A stretch of DNA of 64,000 bases from Parahaliea mediterranea (GCF_017255185.1 NZ_JAFKCZ010000006.1:343175-407174), one strand, 5' to 3'; shown: positions 1-9,256, counted from the stretch's first letter. The notes: generated from the sequence alone by a model not told the origin. Program-made: numbers and translations.

Positions 1-2
1 CA

Positions 3-1100
3 GATTTGGCCAGAAAGCACGCGTTCGAAGTCAAACGCCCGGGTATGGTGAGCCCCGTGGTGTGCCGCAGCGAACCTGTTGGTGTTGTTGCCGCCATAAC
101 CCCCTGGAATGCGCCGCTCTTTACCATGATGCTAAAACTCGCCCCGGCACTGGCTGCAGGCTGCACAGTTGTTATAAAGCCTGCGCCCGAGACGCCGCTC
201 GATGCATATCGACTGGCAGAGGCAATCGAAAAAACCTCTATACCACCTGGAGTGGTAAATATTATCCCCGCCGGCAGGGAAGTGGGTGAGTACCTTGTAT
301 CTCACAGGCAGGTAGACAAAGTTTCATTCACGGGGAGTGTCGTCGCCGGCAGCAAGATCGGATCCATTTGCGGTAGTCAGATCAAACGGTGTACGCTCGA
401 GTTGGGAGGAAAATCCGCCGCCATTCTTTTGGACGATGTGGACCTCACCGCGACGATTCCACAACTGTTACCCGCCGCCCTGATGAATAATGGCCAGGCC
501 TGCATTGCGCAGACACGCGTTTTGGCACCGGCCCGTCGATACCGCGAAATTGTAGACACCTTGACCGATGCGGTGGCGAATCTCCGGGTAGGCGACCCCC
601 TTAATGAAACAACAGATATCGGCCCCCTGTTTGCCGAGCGGCAGCGAGAGCGCGTAGAAAGCTATATCGAGATCGGCAAGGCCGAAGGTGCGCGCGTGAG
701 CACTGGCGGTAAGCGGCCCTCACACCTGGAAAAAGGCTGGTACGTGGAGCCGACGGTTTTTGTCGATGTGGACAACAGCATGCGCATCGCCCGGGAAGAA
801 ATTTTCGGGCCCGTGGTATCGGTCATCCCGTACGACAACGAAGAAAATGCCGTGGCAATTGCCAACGATTCCGACTATGGCCTCTCCGGCACGGTATGGA
901 CGCGGGACGCGGAAAAAGGCCTGGACATCGCCAGAAAGATTCGCACCGGTACCTACACTGTCAACGGCATGAGCATGGACTTCATGAGTCCTTTCGGAGG
1001 TTTCAAGCAGTCCGGTATCGGCCGCGAGCTTGGACAGGAGGGCCTGAACGCCTACTTCGAATACAAAACCATCAACATGCCGGCAGACTACAAAATTTGA
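3..1100 (+). CDS. Aldehyde dehydrogenase, 5' end cut by the window
   Basis: NAD(P)-dependent aldehyde dehydrogenase, oxidising an aldehyde to the acid. The reading frame is open to the left window edge, so roughly 115-130 N-terminal residues of a usual 480-residue protein are missing and the TTG at 6 is not the real start. Visible family motifs, numbered from base 6: the PWN segment with Asn35, LELGGK with general-base Glu132, the NNGQAC loop with catalytic Cys166, and EEIFGP near residue 264. The C-terminal substrate-loop region with the GGFKQSG segment is intact. The next genes on the same strand are a kinase-like protein and a CrtC-like protein, suggesting that it finishes oxidation of an alcohol/aldehyde intermediate. 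The substrate cannot be told from sequence. The family call is firm. Confidence 0.93.
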   Translation, partial: DLARKHAFEVKRPGMVSPVVCRSEPVGVVAAITPWNAPLFTMMLKLAPALAAGCTVVIKPAPETPLDAYRLAEAIEKTSIPPGVVNIIPAGREVGEYLVSHRQVDKVSFTGSVVAGSKIGSICGSQIKRCTLELGGKSAAILLDDVDLTATIPQLLPAALMNNGQACIAQTRVLAPARRYREIVDTLTDAVANLRVGDPLNETTDIGPLFAERQRERVESYIEIGKAEGARVSTGGKRPSHLEKGWYVEPTVFVDVDNSMRIAREEIFGPVVSVIPYDNEENAVAIANDSDYGLSGTVWTRDAEKGLDIARKIRTGTYTVNGMSMDFMSPFGGFKQSGIGRELGQEGLNAYFEYKTINMPADYKI

Positions 1101-1278
1101 CTTGTGCACGGCACCGCCACCTCCCGTCACGTTGCTGCTTATCCATGGCTTGATGCCTGTACGCTAATTCGGTGTATCGCCGAGGTGCAGGGAAAAGAAC
1201 TGAAGCAGCCTAGCGAGTAAAGCCCTGCGGGGCAATTCCATTCTCTATGTGGCGCCATGCGCTCAAAGGAAACCTACA

Positions 1279-2370
1279 ATGTCGATTGAGTATCCTGAAA
1301 ACACCCAGCGACCAACGCCGACACTCAGCGACCCTGAATCAGTCCGACACTCACTGGCAAACTGGCTCGGGAGCGAGCTGAACACGCCCGACATTCACCT
1401 GTCGCCGGTAGAGATGCCCGAGGGTAATGGCATGTCGAACATCACGGTGCTGTTTGACATCACCTACACCAGCGAGGGAAAGGAGCATCGACGACCAGTC
1501 GTAGGCAGGATTAAAGCCGACGGAGACAAACTGGTTTTCCCCGGGTACGACTTGTCAATGCAGTACCAGTTCATGAGGCTGCTTGAGTCTGTCGACAGCA
1601 TACCCAGCCCTATCCTGATTGGCGAAGACTGCAGCGGAGCAGTTCTGGGCACGCCCTTCTACCTGATGGAAAAGACTCAGGGGCGCATCCCAACTGACAG
1701 CCCCTCGTATCACCAGCAGGGGTGGATGCGCGACTTATCCAGCCAGGCTCAGCGTTCCATGTGGATGAATGGTATCGATGCCATGTCGCGCATTCACAAC
1801 CTGGATATCAACGATCCCGCATGGGCCAAGTTTATCAGGTCTCACGATTTTCCCAAGAATCTACAGCAGCAACTGCATTACTGGGAGGGCTACGCCGAGT
1901 GGGCTTTCCAGGGTTCGCCTCCAAACCCCGCTTGTCAACGTGCGCTGGCGTGGCTACGGCACCATGCGATTACAGAGCAGAAACTCACATTTTGTTGGGG
2001 TGATGCTCGGCTGCCAAACGTAATATACGATCAGTCTTCCTGCGATGTCGCGGCGCTACTGGATTGGGAGATGTTGACACTGGGTGATCCTGTCCAGGAT
2101 CTCGCATGGTGGATCTATCTCGATGAACTGTTCAGTACAGGAACAGGACAGCATCGCCTTCCAGGTCTACCCGGTGTCGACGAGAGCGTTCAACGCTGGA
2201 AAGCGAATACCGGATTTGAGTGTGACCAACTGCATTACTATACCGTTTTCGCCGCGTTGCGCTTTGCCCTCATTTTCGCGCGTATCATGATCTGCATGGG
2301 GGCGAAGGATACCGCCACGGATAATTTTTCAAGCCAGTTGCTGGAACGAAAACTCGACTTGCCACAATAA
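1279..2370 (+). CDS. Phosphotransferase-family (APH-like) protein
   Basis: Aminoglycoside-phosphotransferase fold protein, 363 residues. A GTG at 1249 would add 10 residues, but the ATG at 1279 has an AAGGAA ribosome site about 8 bases upstream and is preferred. The catalytic loop reads CWGDARLPNVI (Asp as catalytic base, Trp where many relatives have His), followed by LLDWEMLTLGDPVQDLAW, the metal-binding DWE segment. This subgroup resembles the kinase domain of ACAD10/11 and LvaA, which phosphorylate hydroxyacyl-CoA. It is therefore more likely a catabolic hydroxyl kinase than a resistance enzyme (inference). It sits 28 bp upstream of the next gene, probably in one operon. A second APH-like gene occurs at 43-44.5 kb. 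Confidence 0.85.
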   Translation: MSIEYPENTQRPTPTLSDPESVRHSLANWLGSELNTPDIHLSPVEMPEGNGMSNITVLFDITYTSEGKEHRRPVVGRIKADGDKLVFPGYDLSMQYQFMRLLESVDSIPSPILIGEDCSGAVLGTPFYLMEKTQGRIPTDSPSYHQQGWMRDLSSQAQRSMWMNGIDAMSRIHNLDINDPAWAKFIRSHDFPKNLQQQLHYWEGYAEWAFQGSPPNPACQRALAWLRHHAITEQKLTFCWGDARLPNVIYDQSSCDVAALLDWEMLTLGDPVQDLAWWIYLDELFSTGTGQHRLPGLPGVDESVQRWKANTGFECDQLHYYTVFAALRFALIFARIMICMGAKDTATDNFSSQLLERKLDLPQ

Positions 2371-2398
2371 AGCCAGAAGGTACAAAGGACTGAAAACG

Positions 2399-3541
2399 AT
2401 GCTTTCCAAAATGGACGACTATCCCATACATCAAACCGCCGAGCCTATCATTCGCACGGCAAGCAGTGACAGAAATACCTATGATCGATACTGGTACAAT
2501 GGCCACGACAAGGAAGGATCATACTACTTTGGTATCGCGCTGTGCCGCTACCCGAACCTGGGTATACAGGACTGCTCGCTCAGTATCTCCACTGGCGGAA
2601 AGCAGTACGCGTTCCATGGTTCGCGCCGGGCTCCACAGGAACCAACCGATCTGAGCGTCGGCCCGTTCTCAGTTGATATTATCGACCCAATGGGACGCCA
2701 CCGAGTGGTTATAGAGGACAATGACACCGGTATAAGCTGTGATCTGTTGTTCACACCGGTCACCGCTCCCTGCGAAGAAGGTCGACAGACGTCGTATAAC
2801 GAACGTCATGTCGTGATGGATGCCACCCGTCTGGACCAGTTCGGCTACTGGCAGGGCACTATCCGCTTTGACGGTAAGGTTTTGCAGATCGATCCAAGAC
2901 AGAGCCTAGGACTCAAGGATCGCTCATGGGGAATCCGGCCGGTAGGCACGCCCTATACCGGGGGAGCTCCGCTCGATCCCAACAGGGTTATCCATTTCTT
3001 CTGGCTGCCGCTTAATTGGGGAAAGCGCTGCACGCTGGCCGGCGCGTTCGAGCACTCTGATGGCTATCAGTGGCACAATGACCAGGTTATTCTTCCCACA
3101 TACGAGCATTTTGAAGCCCACCCTGCAGTGATCGATGCCGATATCCGCCATTGGCAGGGTACTATTGATCATGCCATCAGCTTTCGCCCTGGAACCCGGC
3201 AAGCCCAATCGGCCACCATATCGATGAGTGACCGAAGCGGTGAGCGCCTCGACATTTCGGTGGAGCCACTTCTGGTTCACTACATGAAAGGGCTTGGGTA
3301 CCAGAATCCCGAGTGGGGACACGGGCGCTGGCATGGAGAGCTCGAAATCGGTGCCGAATACTGGGACCTGAGCACACTTGATACCCTGGCTTTTGAGAAT
3401 CTCCACATTCAGCAAGTGGTCAAGGCGACATGTGGTAATGAAACAGCCTATGGGGTCTTTGAACAGTTCCACATGGGCCCATATGAGCCCTATGGATTTA
3501 CACACCATGCAGATGGCTTTACTCCGTCACACGCCTCCTAG
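2399..3541 (+). CDS. CrtC/AttH-like hypothetical protein
   Basis: 380-residue soluble protein without a signal peptide or membrane segment. The ATG is preceded by AGGA at 2386-2389. The composition is rich in Trp, His and beta-strand-like segments. Segments such as LKDRSWGIRP and HFFWLPLNWG resemble the paired lipocalin-like domains of hydroxyneurosporene-synthase/AttH-type proteins (DUF7064/DUF7065-like), which are often found beside P450s and SDRs in terpenoid or steroid loci. No catalytic residues can be assigned. It probably shares a transcript with the upstream kinase-like gene and converges on the P450, with a strong hairpin between them. The family assignment is from memory of motif style and is tentative; the gene itself is well supported. 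Confidence 0.7.
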   Translation: MLSKMDDYPIHQTAEPIIRTASSDRNTYDRYWYNGHDKEGSYYFGIALCRYPNLGIQDCSLSISTGGKQYAFHGSRRAPQEPTDLSVGPFSVDIIDPMGRHRVVIEDNDTGISCDLLFTPVTAPCEEGRQTSYNERHVVMDATRLDQFGYWQGTIRFDGKVLQIDPRQSLGLKDRSWGIRPVGTPYTGGAPLDPNRVIHFFWLPLNWGKRCTLAGAFEHSDGYQWHNDQVILPTYEHFEAHPAVIDADIRHWQGTIDHAISFRPGTRQAQSATISMSDRSGERLDISVEPLLVHYMKGLGYQNPEWGHGRWHGELEIGAEYWDLSTLDTLAFENLHIQQVVKATCGNETAYGVFEQFHMGPYEPYGFTHHADGFTPSHAS

Positions 3542-3556
3542 GCTATCATCAGGAAA

Positions 3557-3586
3557 CGGGTGCGTATATGCCACTATACGCACCCG
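3557..3586. terminator. 12-bp perfect hairpin between convergent genes
   Basis: CGGGTGCGTATA (3557-3568) and TATACGCACCCG (3575-3586) form a perfect 12-bp stem with a 6-base loop. It lies between the stop of the CrtC-like gene (3541) and the stop of the convergent P450 gene (3594). There is no T-tract on either side, so it may end transcripts weakly or protect 3' ends instead. Confidence 0.6.
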
Positions 3587-3593
3587 GTGAAAC

Positions 3594-4835
3594 TCACTCG
3601 GCATCAAAAGCAATGCGCATCGATTTGATACCGTTGATAAAGTAGTCACGTACATATTCTACAGGTTCAGTAAAGCGAGGGTTTTTGAGTCGGGGAATGA
3701 ATTCTTCAAACATTACTTTCATTTCGAGCCTCGCCAGATGCGAACCCAGGCAGAAATGCTGGCCGATACCAAAGGCCCTGTGCTCCTTGTAAAGATCCGG
3801 CATGGTTTCATAGCGGCGGATGTTGAAGCTCATTGGGTCATCGAATACACGCTCGTCGCGGTTTATTCCATGCCAGAACAGTACGACTTTGTCACCCTTC
3901 TTTAGCAGCTGCCCGCCCACCTCAACATCCTCTGTCACCATTCTCCGCATGGACATAAAGGCCGCGTTGTACCGCAAAACCTCTTCGCAGGCGAAGGGAA
4001 TAAGATCGGGGCGCTCAACCAGCAACGCCAGCTGGTCTGGATTTTCCATCAGCAGACGCATGCCATGCGCGGTTACGGTTCGTGTGCTTTCATTGCCCGC
4101 CGCAATCAACATGAGGAAAAAGGCCGAAAACTCCTCCACCGTTAACTTTTCATCGTCAACCTGTCCATCCAGTAGAGCGCCGACGATGTTGTTTAGCGGA
4201 GTCTGGGCGTGCTGTTCGGCCAGCTTTGCCGCATACAGATACATGTTGGCTCCCGCATCCCGGGCAGCGGCCATATTATCGTCACCCTCACTCATGCTGT
4301 CATCTTCGTAGAAAAACATGGCATTGGTCCAGTCGAAGAACTGCTGGCGATCTTCAATGGGCACGCCGCAGAGTTCGAGGATCGCGATCAATGGAAGCTC
4401 GGCCGCGACGTCCCTAACAAACTCGCATTCGCCCTTGCCCGCGACCCTGTCAACGATCTCTTTTGCATATCGGCGAAAATTTGCTTCGTAGCGATCAACC
4501 GCAGAGGGAGTAAATGCGTTCCGAGCGATGCGGCGGAATTTGTTGTGTTTGGGCGGATCCATGTTGACGATCATCATCCGCTGCCGAACCATCGTTTCCT
4601 CGTCCAGCTCCATGGAGAAAGCCCCACGCTGCTCACTGGAGAACAGTTTCGGATTCTTACAGATATAGTCCACTTCATCCCGACCCTGAACAGCCCAGTA
4701 GGGAACGCCAGTGATAGGATCTTCGATTTTTACCACGGGGCCACCCTGATCGCGGATTGTCTTCATCACCTGGTGGTGATCACCAGTGAGATACAAATCA
4801 GGGTCGAGTAGGTTTGTATAGGGGCAATTGCTCAT
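3594..4835 (-). CDS. Cytochrome P450
   Basis: 413-residue soluble bacterial P450 hydroxylating a hydrophobic substrate with electrons from a ferredoxin. No ferredoxin gene is visible nearby. Motifs in order: MDPPKHNKFRRI in the C-helix region, the I-helix AGNEST oxygen-activation motif, EEVLRYN (ExxR), and the haem loop FGIGQHFCLGSHLARLE with ligand Cys near residue 362. The layout resembles the CYP125/CYP142-type group acting on sterol side chains or terpenoids, but substrate cannot be read from sequence. It lies downstream of the SDR on the same strand, 87 bp apart, and could be cotranscribed. The neighbouring aldehyde dehydrogenase fits a hydroxylation, alcohol oxidation and aldehyde oxidation series. 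Confidence 0.93.
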   Translation of the reverse strand: MSNCPYTNLLDPDLYLTGDHHQVMKTIRDQGGPVVKIEDPITGVPYWAVQGRDEVDYICKNPKLFSSEQRGAFSMELDEETMVRQRMMIVNMDPPKHNKFRRIARNAFTPSAVDRYEANFRRYAKEIVDRVAGKGECEFVRDVAAELPLIAILELCGVPIEDRQQFFDWTNAMFFYEDDSMSEGDDNMAAARDAGANMYLYAAKLAEQHAQTPLNNIVGALLDGQVDDEKLTVEEFSAFFLMLIAAGNESTRTVTAHGMRLLMENPDQLALLVERPDLIPFACEEVLRYNAAFMSMRRMVTEDVEVGGQLLKKGDKVVLFWHGINRDERVFDDPMSFNIRRYETMPDLYKEHRAFGIGQHFCLGSHLARLEMKVMFEEFIPRLKNPRFTEPVEYVRDYFINGIKSMRIAFDAE

Positions 4836-4922
4836 CTTTGATGCTCTCCATTCACGCAGCCGGAACCGATAGTCAGCCGGCCAACTCTAGAAAAACCGGC
4901 TTGGGGATATAAGCGGCCAGCC

Positions 4923-5693
4923 TCACGAGCGCTTGGGCTTGAAAAAAGGTTGTCCCGCGCTCGAACCGCCATCGATGATGAACTCCGATCCGGTACTGTA
5001 GGATGAAGCATCCGAAGCCAGGAAGGCGACCATCTGCGCGACTTCTTCAACTTCACCGATACGCGGCAGTGGAAGTGAACCGGCCACCATCGCTTGTTGC
5101 TTTTCATTCATTTGATCCCAGTTGACCATCGCTGTATTTATAATCCCTGGATGCACTGAATTCACTCTGATGCCGTATTGCCCCAACTCAATAGCGCCGG
5201 TTTTGGTCATTCCGCGAACCGCCCATTTAGTCGCGGAATAGCCGATACACTTGGTAACGCCGCGCAAGCCAGCCGTCGATGAGATATTGATGATCGAACC
5301 ACCTCCAGCGGCTTTCATCGGCTCGACAACGTACTTTATGCCGTAGAAAACACCCAGCTGGTTTATCTGAAACATCCGGGTAAAGGCCTCGCCGCTTTCA
5401 TCCTCGATGAACTCGCCTCCAGATATACCCGCGTTGTTCACCAGTACATCCAATCGGCCAAAGGTTTTTTCCGCCATGGCGACAGCGTCCTGCCAGTCGT
5501 TTTCACTGGTCACGTCCAGGTGGCAGCTACTCGCACTGTCACCCAGTGACCGGGCCACCGCCTCAGCTTCAGCCGACAGCACGTCGCCAATCAGTACTTT
5601 GGCCCCCAGCGATACGAACAATCTCGCTTCCGCCTCGCCTTGGCCCCGCGCTCCGCCGCTAATCAGTGCTACTTTGCCTTCCAGATCAATCAC
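4923..5693 (-). CDS. Short-chain dehydrogenase/reductase, hydroxysteroid-dehydrogenase-like
   Basis: 256-residue classical SDR, NAD(P)-dependent, cytosolic. The cofactor motif SGGARGQG is at 12-19 and NNAG at 86-89. The catalytic Ser139, Tyr152 and Lys156 (YSATK) are present, followed by PGIINTAM and the C-terminal IDGG segment. The style is that of 3-alpha/20-beta-hydroxysteroid dehydrogenases, but SDR substrates cannot be deduced reliably from sequence. It precedes the P450 on the minus strand. A 13-bp palindrome lies about 27 bp upstream of the start codon and may bind a regulator. Confidence 0.92.
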   Translation of the reverse strand: MIDLEGKVALISGGARGQGEAEARLFVSLGAKVLIGDVLSAEAEAVARSLGDSASSCHLDVTSENDWQDAVAMAEKTFGRLDVLVNNAGISGGEFIEDESGEAFTRMFQINQLGVFYGIKYVVEPMKAAGGGSIINISSTAGLRGVTKCIGYSATKWAVRGMTKTGAIELGQYGIRVNSVHPGIINTAMVNWDQMNEKQQAMVAGSLPLPRIGEVEEVAQMVAFLASDASSYSTGSEFIIDGGSSAGQPFFKPKRS

Positions 5694-6089
5694 GCCCTTG
5701 AACCTCTGTCATCGAAATTTACCGATACGGTATTGCATCGCAAGCATTGCGGTTAGTTCCTAGCAAGCAACATAATCTTCCGGCGTGCGTGCAAATAACA
5801 TGGCATTTCCAACCGATATCTGTGGTACATAGGTGAGGGGGACGGAAGAGCCGGTGGCAGCCACCAGCAAAGTGACGCACTGTATTGTCGCCGACGCGCC
5901 AGGAACATTGCCCCCTCGCAGTCGTCGGAGTACTTTTTCCCATCGCCAGTACCGGAGCACAAATGAACGCTCGCTACGCACTGCACAGATGATGTTATAC
6001 GGATTACGGTCGCTTTGTGGCTGGCGGGGGAACGGAAGAGGTCCGCCTATTGCAGAGATCCCGTGCAGACATCAACAAAAATCGATGCT
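5694..6089. other. Gene-free spacer upstream of the SDR
   Basis: 396 bases separate the stop of the histidine kinase from the start of the SDR, both on the minus strand. The right half holds no coding signal I can support. The left end contains the palindrome listed separately and presumably the SDR/P450 promoter. No RNA gene or repeat was recognised. Confidence 0.5.
5720..5732. promoter_or_regulatory. Palindrome upstream of the SDR gene
   Basis: TACCG-ATA-CGGTA, a perfect 5-bp inverted repeat with a 3-base spacer, lies 27 bp upstream of the SDR start. The size and position suit an operator for a dimeric repressor such as a TetR protein. No matching second copy was found by eye near the P450 or the aldehyde dehydrogenase, so the assignment is weak. 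Confidence 0.3.
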
Positions 6090-7322
6090 TTATCCACGCG
6101 AAATGACGATGGAAAAACGATCACCTTCGGTTTGACTATCAACGGCCAGCTCAAAACGTTGGACCAATTTTTCAACGAGAACCAAGCCAACACCAAACCG
6201 CTGCTCGTTTTGGTTGACAGGATCGACATTTTCCACGGCGTTGGAAAACAACACTCTTCTGCTATCAATTTCTATATCCCATCGCATCTGGCCACCATCT
6301 GCTTTGCCATGATGGATGACATTGTTGAGCAGATTTATAACGATCAACTCCAGCACTTCCGACGGAAGCGGCATCTCGCACGGCCGATGACAATTTATCC
6401 GGATATCGATGCCATGACTAACGGTAAGGGCCTCAAGGCTGCCCAGGGTATCCCTGACTGTTTGCTCCACATCGCTGTTACCGGAAAAGTCCTGGGTTGA
6501 CGTCAGCCACAGCAGGCCGCTACTGATGCGTTGCATGCGGGTAACTGAGTTGGTCAATCGGGTAAAAGCCGACGTTGTAGGCAGACCGTCGTGTGTTTGA
6601 CCTAACAATTCAAGCGAATGCGTCATGACTTGCAGGGGTGTGCGCAACTCGTGCGCCATACCCTGACTAAAAGCCACTTGCTGTTCCAATACCTCTGCCT
6701 TTTGCTCCAGCGCGTTGAGCAATTCGCAGGCAATTTGCTTTACATCCTGTTCGCGGATCTGGTTCAACTGCGCGGCGTCAACAGTTGAGTTTGGTTGCCG
6801 GTCAATAAACATCTGGCTAAGCTGTCTAAAGGGCTTTAACGCGTGTTTCGACGTGATCCTTGCCACCCATAGGGTAATTAGCAAGGCCGGCAACAGGATC
6901 ACAAGTAAAATGAGGAAAATATCGTCCAGGGCGCGTTTGACGATGGGTATATCCGTACTATCCAGCAGTAAAAAACCGCCATCAACCACCCTATAGTGGT
7001 AGTGGCGTCCATCAGCGGTAAACTCTCCAAACGGCGTGTTCTCACCCAGCTCGACAGATAACACGGGCCAGGCAGGCTCGATGTTGAACCGGGTTAGATC
7101 CTCGACAAAGTCCATATTGGCAGGCAACGCACTATTACTGCCGATTTCCCGTTGCGCCTGTTTCAGCTGTTCCTGGTACACGGCATCCTCAAGCGAGTAG
7201 GTTACGAACAGGGTGGTAGCTGAAAACAATAGGAAAAGAGCAACGGTCAGTAGGGATATACTTGTTGTCAGGCGACGCTGCAGGGTCGGCCTGGCAGATG
7301 GCAAGAGCTTAGTCCAAGTCAT
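6090..7322 (-). CDS. Two-component sensor histidine kinase
   Basis: 410-residue inner-membrane histidine kinase. The ATG at 7322 is chosen because it overlaps the regulator's stop by 14 bases, giving translational coupling; a longer frame exists but is not needed. Membrane segments are at about 19-42 and 134-154, enclosing a short periplasmic sensor domain. The phosphorylated His224 sits in FSQGMAHELRTP. The ATPase domain shows an N-box (VINLLNNVIHHG) and a GVGLVLVEK glycine segment. The usual DxGxG box is replaced by FSNAVENVDP, which is atypical. Its partner is the adjacent OmpR-type regulator. The signal is unknown; the upstream serine hydrolase may be linked to the stimulus. Confidence 0.93.
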   Translation of the reverse strand: MTWTKLLPSARPTLQRRLTTSISLLTVALFLLFSATTLFVTYSLEDAVYQEQLKQAQREIGSNSALPANMDFVEDLTRFNIEPAWPVLSVELGENTPFGEFTADGRHYHYRVVDGGFLLLDSTDIPIVKRALDDIFLILLVILLPALLITLWVARITSKHALKPFRQLSQMFIDRQPNSTVDAAQLNQIREQDVKQIACELLNALEQKAEVLEQQVAFSQGMAHELRTPLQVMTHSLELLGQTHDGLPTTSAFTRLTNSVTRMQRISSGLLWLTSTQDFSGNSDVEQTVRDTLGSLEALTVSHGIDIRINCHRPCEMPLPSEVLELIVINLLNNVIHHGKADGGQMRWDIEIDSRRVLFSNAVENVDPVNQNEQRFGVGLVLVEKLVQRFELAVDSQTEGDRFSIVISRG

Positions 7323-8010
7323 CGACCTGCCTCTCCGGGGCAAATTTATAGCCAACACCCTTGACCGTATAGATGAACTTCTGGCCAAACTGGCCGGCGA
7401 GTTGCTTACGCAATTTATAGATATGCGCCCTCAAGGGGTCACTCTCCGGCGTATCCCCACCCCACAAGGCTTGATGTATAGACCTGGCCCTGACCGTCGC
7501 TGGCGCATGCTCCATCAGCAGCCTGAGTATCTCGAACCCCACCTGGTGCAGTTGCAAACTGCGGCCGTCAAAGTGGAGACTCATATCCTGATGATTAAGG
7601 GTGGCGCCCTCCGCCACCGTTTGTTGCGCCGTCGACGCAACAGTCCCGACCTTGGCCAGGTTGGCTTTGATACGTGCAGACAATTCAGCAAATGAATACG
7701 GTTTAATCAGGTAGTCCCACGCTCCGGAATCAAACCCTTCGAGGATGTCTTGCTCGTCGGCGCGCGCAGACATGATGATCACAGGTACCTGGGTCAGGCT
7801 GCCGGCCAACAGGGAGCGGCACACATCAAGCCCATCGACAAAGGGCAAATTCAGGTCAAGCAATATCAGCTGATAATCATTATCACTGAGCAGATTCAGT
7901 GCCTGCCTCCCGTTGTACGCGAAGTCCATCGTGTGACCTTGCACTTCGAGAAACTCGGCAATGCCCTGGGCAATATCGACATCGTCTTCGACAATCAATA
8001 TCGTTGCCAT
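7309..8010 (-). CDS. OmpR/PhoB-type response regulator
   Basis: DNA-binding response regulator of about 233 residues. The start is taken as the ATG at 8010 (MATILIVEDD); an in-frame TTG at 8049 would extend it into the upstream gene. The receiver domain has acidic Asp9 and Asp10, phosphoacceptor Asp52 in LLDLNLP, and the conserved Lys in the LIKPYS loop. The C-terminal winged helix ends with the typical FIYTVKGVGYKF. Its gene starts about 25 bp after the serine-hydrolase stop and overlaps the kinase gene by 14 bases, so the three form one transcript (inference from spacing). Confidence 0.94.
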   Translation of the reverse strand: MATILIVEDDVDIAQGIAEFLEVQGHTMDFAYNGRQALNLLSDNDYQLILLDLNLPFVDGLDVCRSLLAGSLTQVPVIIMSARADEQDILEGFDSGAWDYLIKPYSFAELSARIKANLAKVGTVASTAQQTVAEGATLNHQDMSLHFDGRSLQLHQVGFEILRLLMEHAPATVRARSIHQALWGGDTPESDPLRAHIYKLRKQLAGQFGQKFIYTVKGVGYKFAPERQVDDLD

Positions 8011-8035
8011 CGTGTTAACTATTCTCCCGACCTTG

Positions 8036-9256
8036 TCACAGCTGATCAATCAGCTTGTATATCTGGGGAATCATCCACTTCTCCATCGCGATCCAACCAT
8101 CTTCCACCTGAAACATAACCACGACCTGTAACTCCTCGGCCGGATCGGCCCAGAAAACCGTACCGCCCATGCCACCCCAGAAGAAGGTCCCTTGTGAGCG
8201 TGTCTCACCGCGAATTTCCTTGACACCCACGCCATAGCCAAACCCCACTCCATCATACACCCGGGGCAAAAAGTGTGTGTCCAGGCCCCGGGTATGCGAG
8301 CTTAGCATGGTGCGGGTCAGCGACGGGGATAGCACCTGATTGCCATTGAATTCACCATCATTGAGGAGCATTTGCACAAAATTCGCATAATCCTGGGCAG
8401 TAGAGACCAAACCACCGCCGCCAGATAGCAGGGTCGGCTTTCGCAGATACTCCGAGCTATTACCGTACTCTACAAACTCGATTTTATCCCTATCAAAGAC
8501 ATAGGCCTGCTCGAAGGTCCTGGCAGCGAATTCATACATATCCACCAACCGGTGCCGCTCGCCGCGCGGCACGAAAAAACCGGTATCCACCATGTTGAGT
8601 GGCGCGAACACATTTTCCCGCAGGTATTGATCCAGCGGCTGATGGGTCACAGCCTCGATGATGGCGCCCTGGATATCGCTGGCAATGCTGTACTCGAACT
8701 TGCTCCCGGGCGCAAACTTCAGGTCGATGCCGGACACATCATCCACCAGCTCGGCGAGCGTATTGTCTCTCGATAATGGATTGGCCAAAAGATAACGGAT
8801 ATCGACCCAGTTCTTTAATCCCCCGCCATAACCGAAACCCGCGGTATGCGTCAAAAGCTGATGCACGGTGATGACTTGTTGCTTGCCGTTAAACTCGAAC
8901 ACCTCGAAATCCGGCAAATAGCTGCGGATATCCGCGTCCAATGTCACCAAGCCCCGATCCACCAGCTGCAGCAACGCAACTGCCGTAAGCGGCTTCGTCA
9001 TGGAAAAAATGCGGAAGATATCGTCAACCTCAAGCACTTCGGGCCTGTCAAGGTTCACCAATCCGAAAGCCCGATGCAATACCAGCTTGTTATGATGCCG
9101 AATGTGCACTACCGCGCCGGGAAGACCGTTTTCGCTGAGCAGGCGATTGAGATTGCCTTCGAAATCCCTTCTGGCATCGACGCTGGCGACAGACGTCATC
9201 GTGCTGACTGCGAGCATCAGCCCGGCGAGGTAATGGCGTATCTTTGCAGTGAACAT
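8036..9256 (-). CDS. Exported serine hydrolase, beta-lactamase/class C fold
   Basis: 406-residue protein with an N-terminal signal peptide, so periplasmic or outer-membrane-facing. The active-site SMTK motif is at Ser85-Lys88 and the YSI tyrosine motif lies in the middle (SKFEYSIASD). The third motif is GMGG in place of the H/KxG of penicillin-binding enzymes. This is the pattern of EstB/LpqH-like esterases and D-aminopeptidase-type Beta-lactamase (PF00144) proteins rather than true beta-lactamases. It is the first gene of the unit with the response regulator and kinase. It could hydrolyse an ester, or alter the peptidoglycan or a ligand sensed by the kinase; substrate unknown. Confidence 0.9.
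   Translation of the reverse strand: MFTAKIRHYLAGLMLAVSTMTSVASVDARRDFEGNLNRLLSENGLPGAVVHIRHHNKLVLHRAFGLVNLDRPEVLEVDDIFRIFSMTKPLTAVALLQLVDRGLVTLDADIRSYLPDFEVFEFNGKQQVITVHQLLTHTAGFGYGGGLKNWVDIRYLLANPLSRDNTLAELVDDVSGIDLKFAPGSKFEYSIASDIQGAIIEAVTHQPLDQYLRENVFAPLNMVDTGFFVPRGERHRLVDMYEFAARTFEQAYVFDRDKIEFVEYGNSSEYLRKPTLLSGGGGLVSTAQDYANFVQMLLNDGEFNGNQVLSPSLTRTMLSSHTRGLDTHFLPRVYDGVGFGYGVGVKEIRGETRSQGTFFWGGMGGTVFWADPAEELQVVVMFQVEDGWIAMEKWMIPQIYKLIDQL

Noticed and set aside
720..1130. Long minus-strand frame over the aldehyde dehydrogenase
   Set aside because: It is antisense to a well-supported family gene, with no ribosome site or recognisable motif.
8036..9256. Beta-lactamase resistance enzyme
   Set aside because: SMTK is shared with esterases and peptidases; the third motif is GMGG, not KTG, and the gene is linked to a two-component pair.
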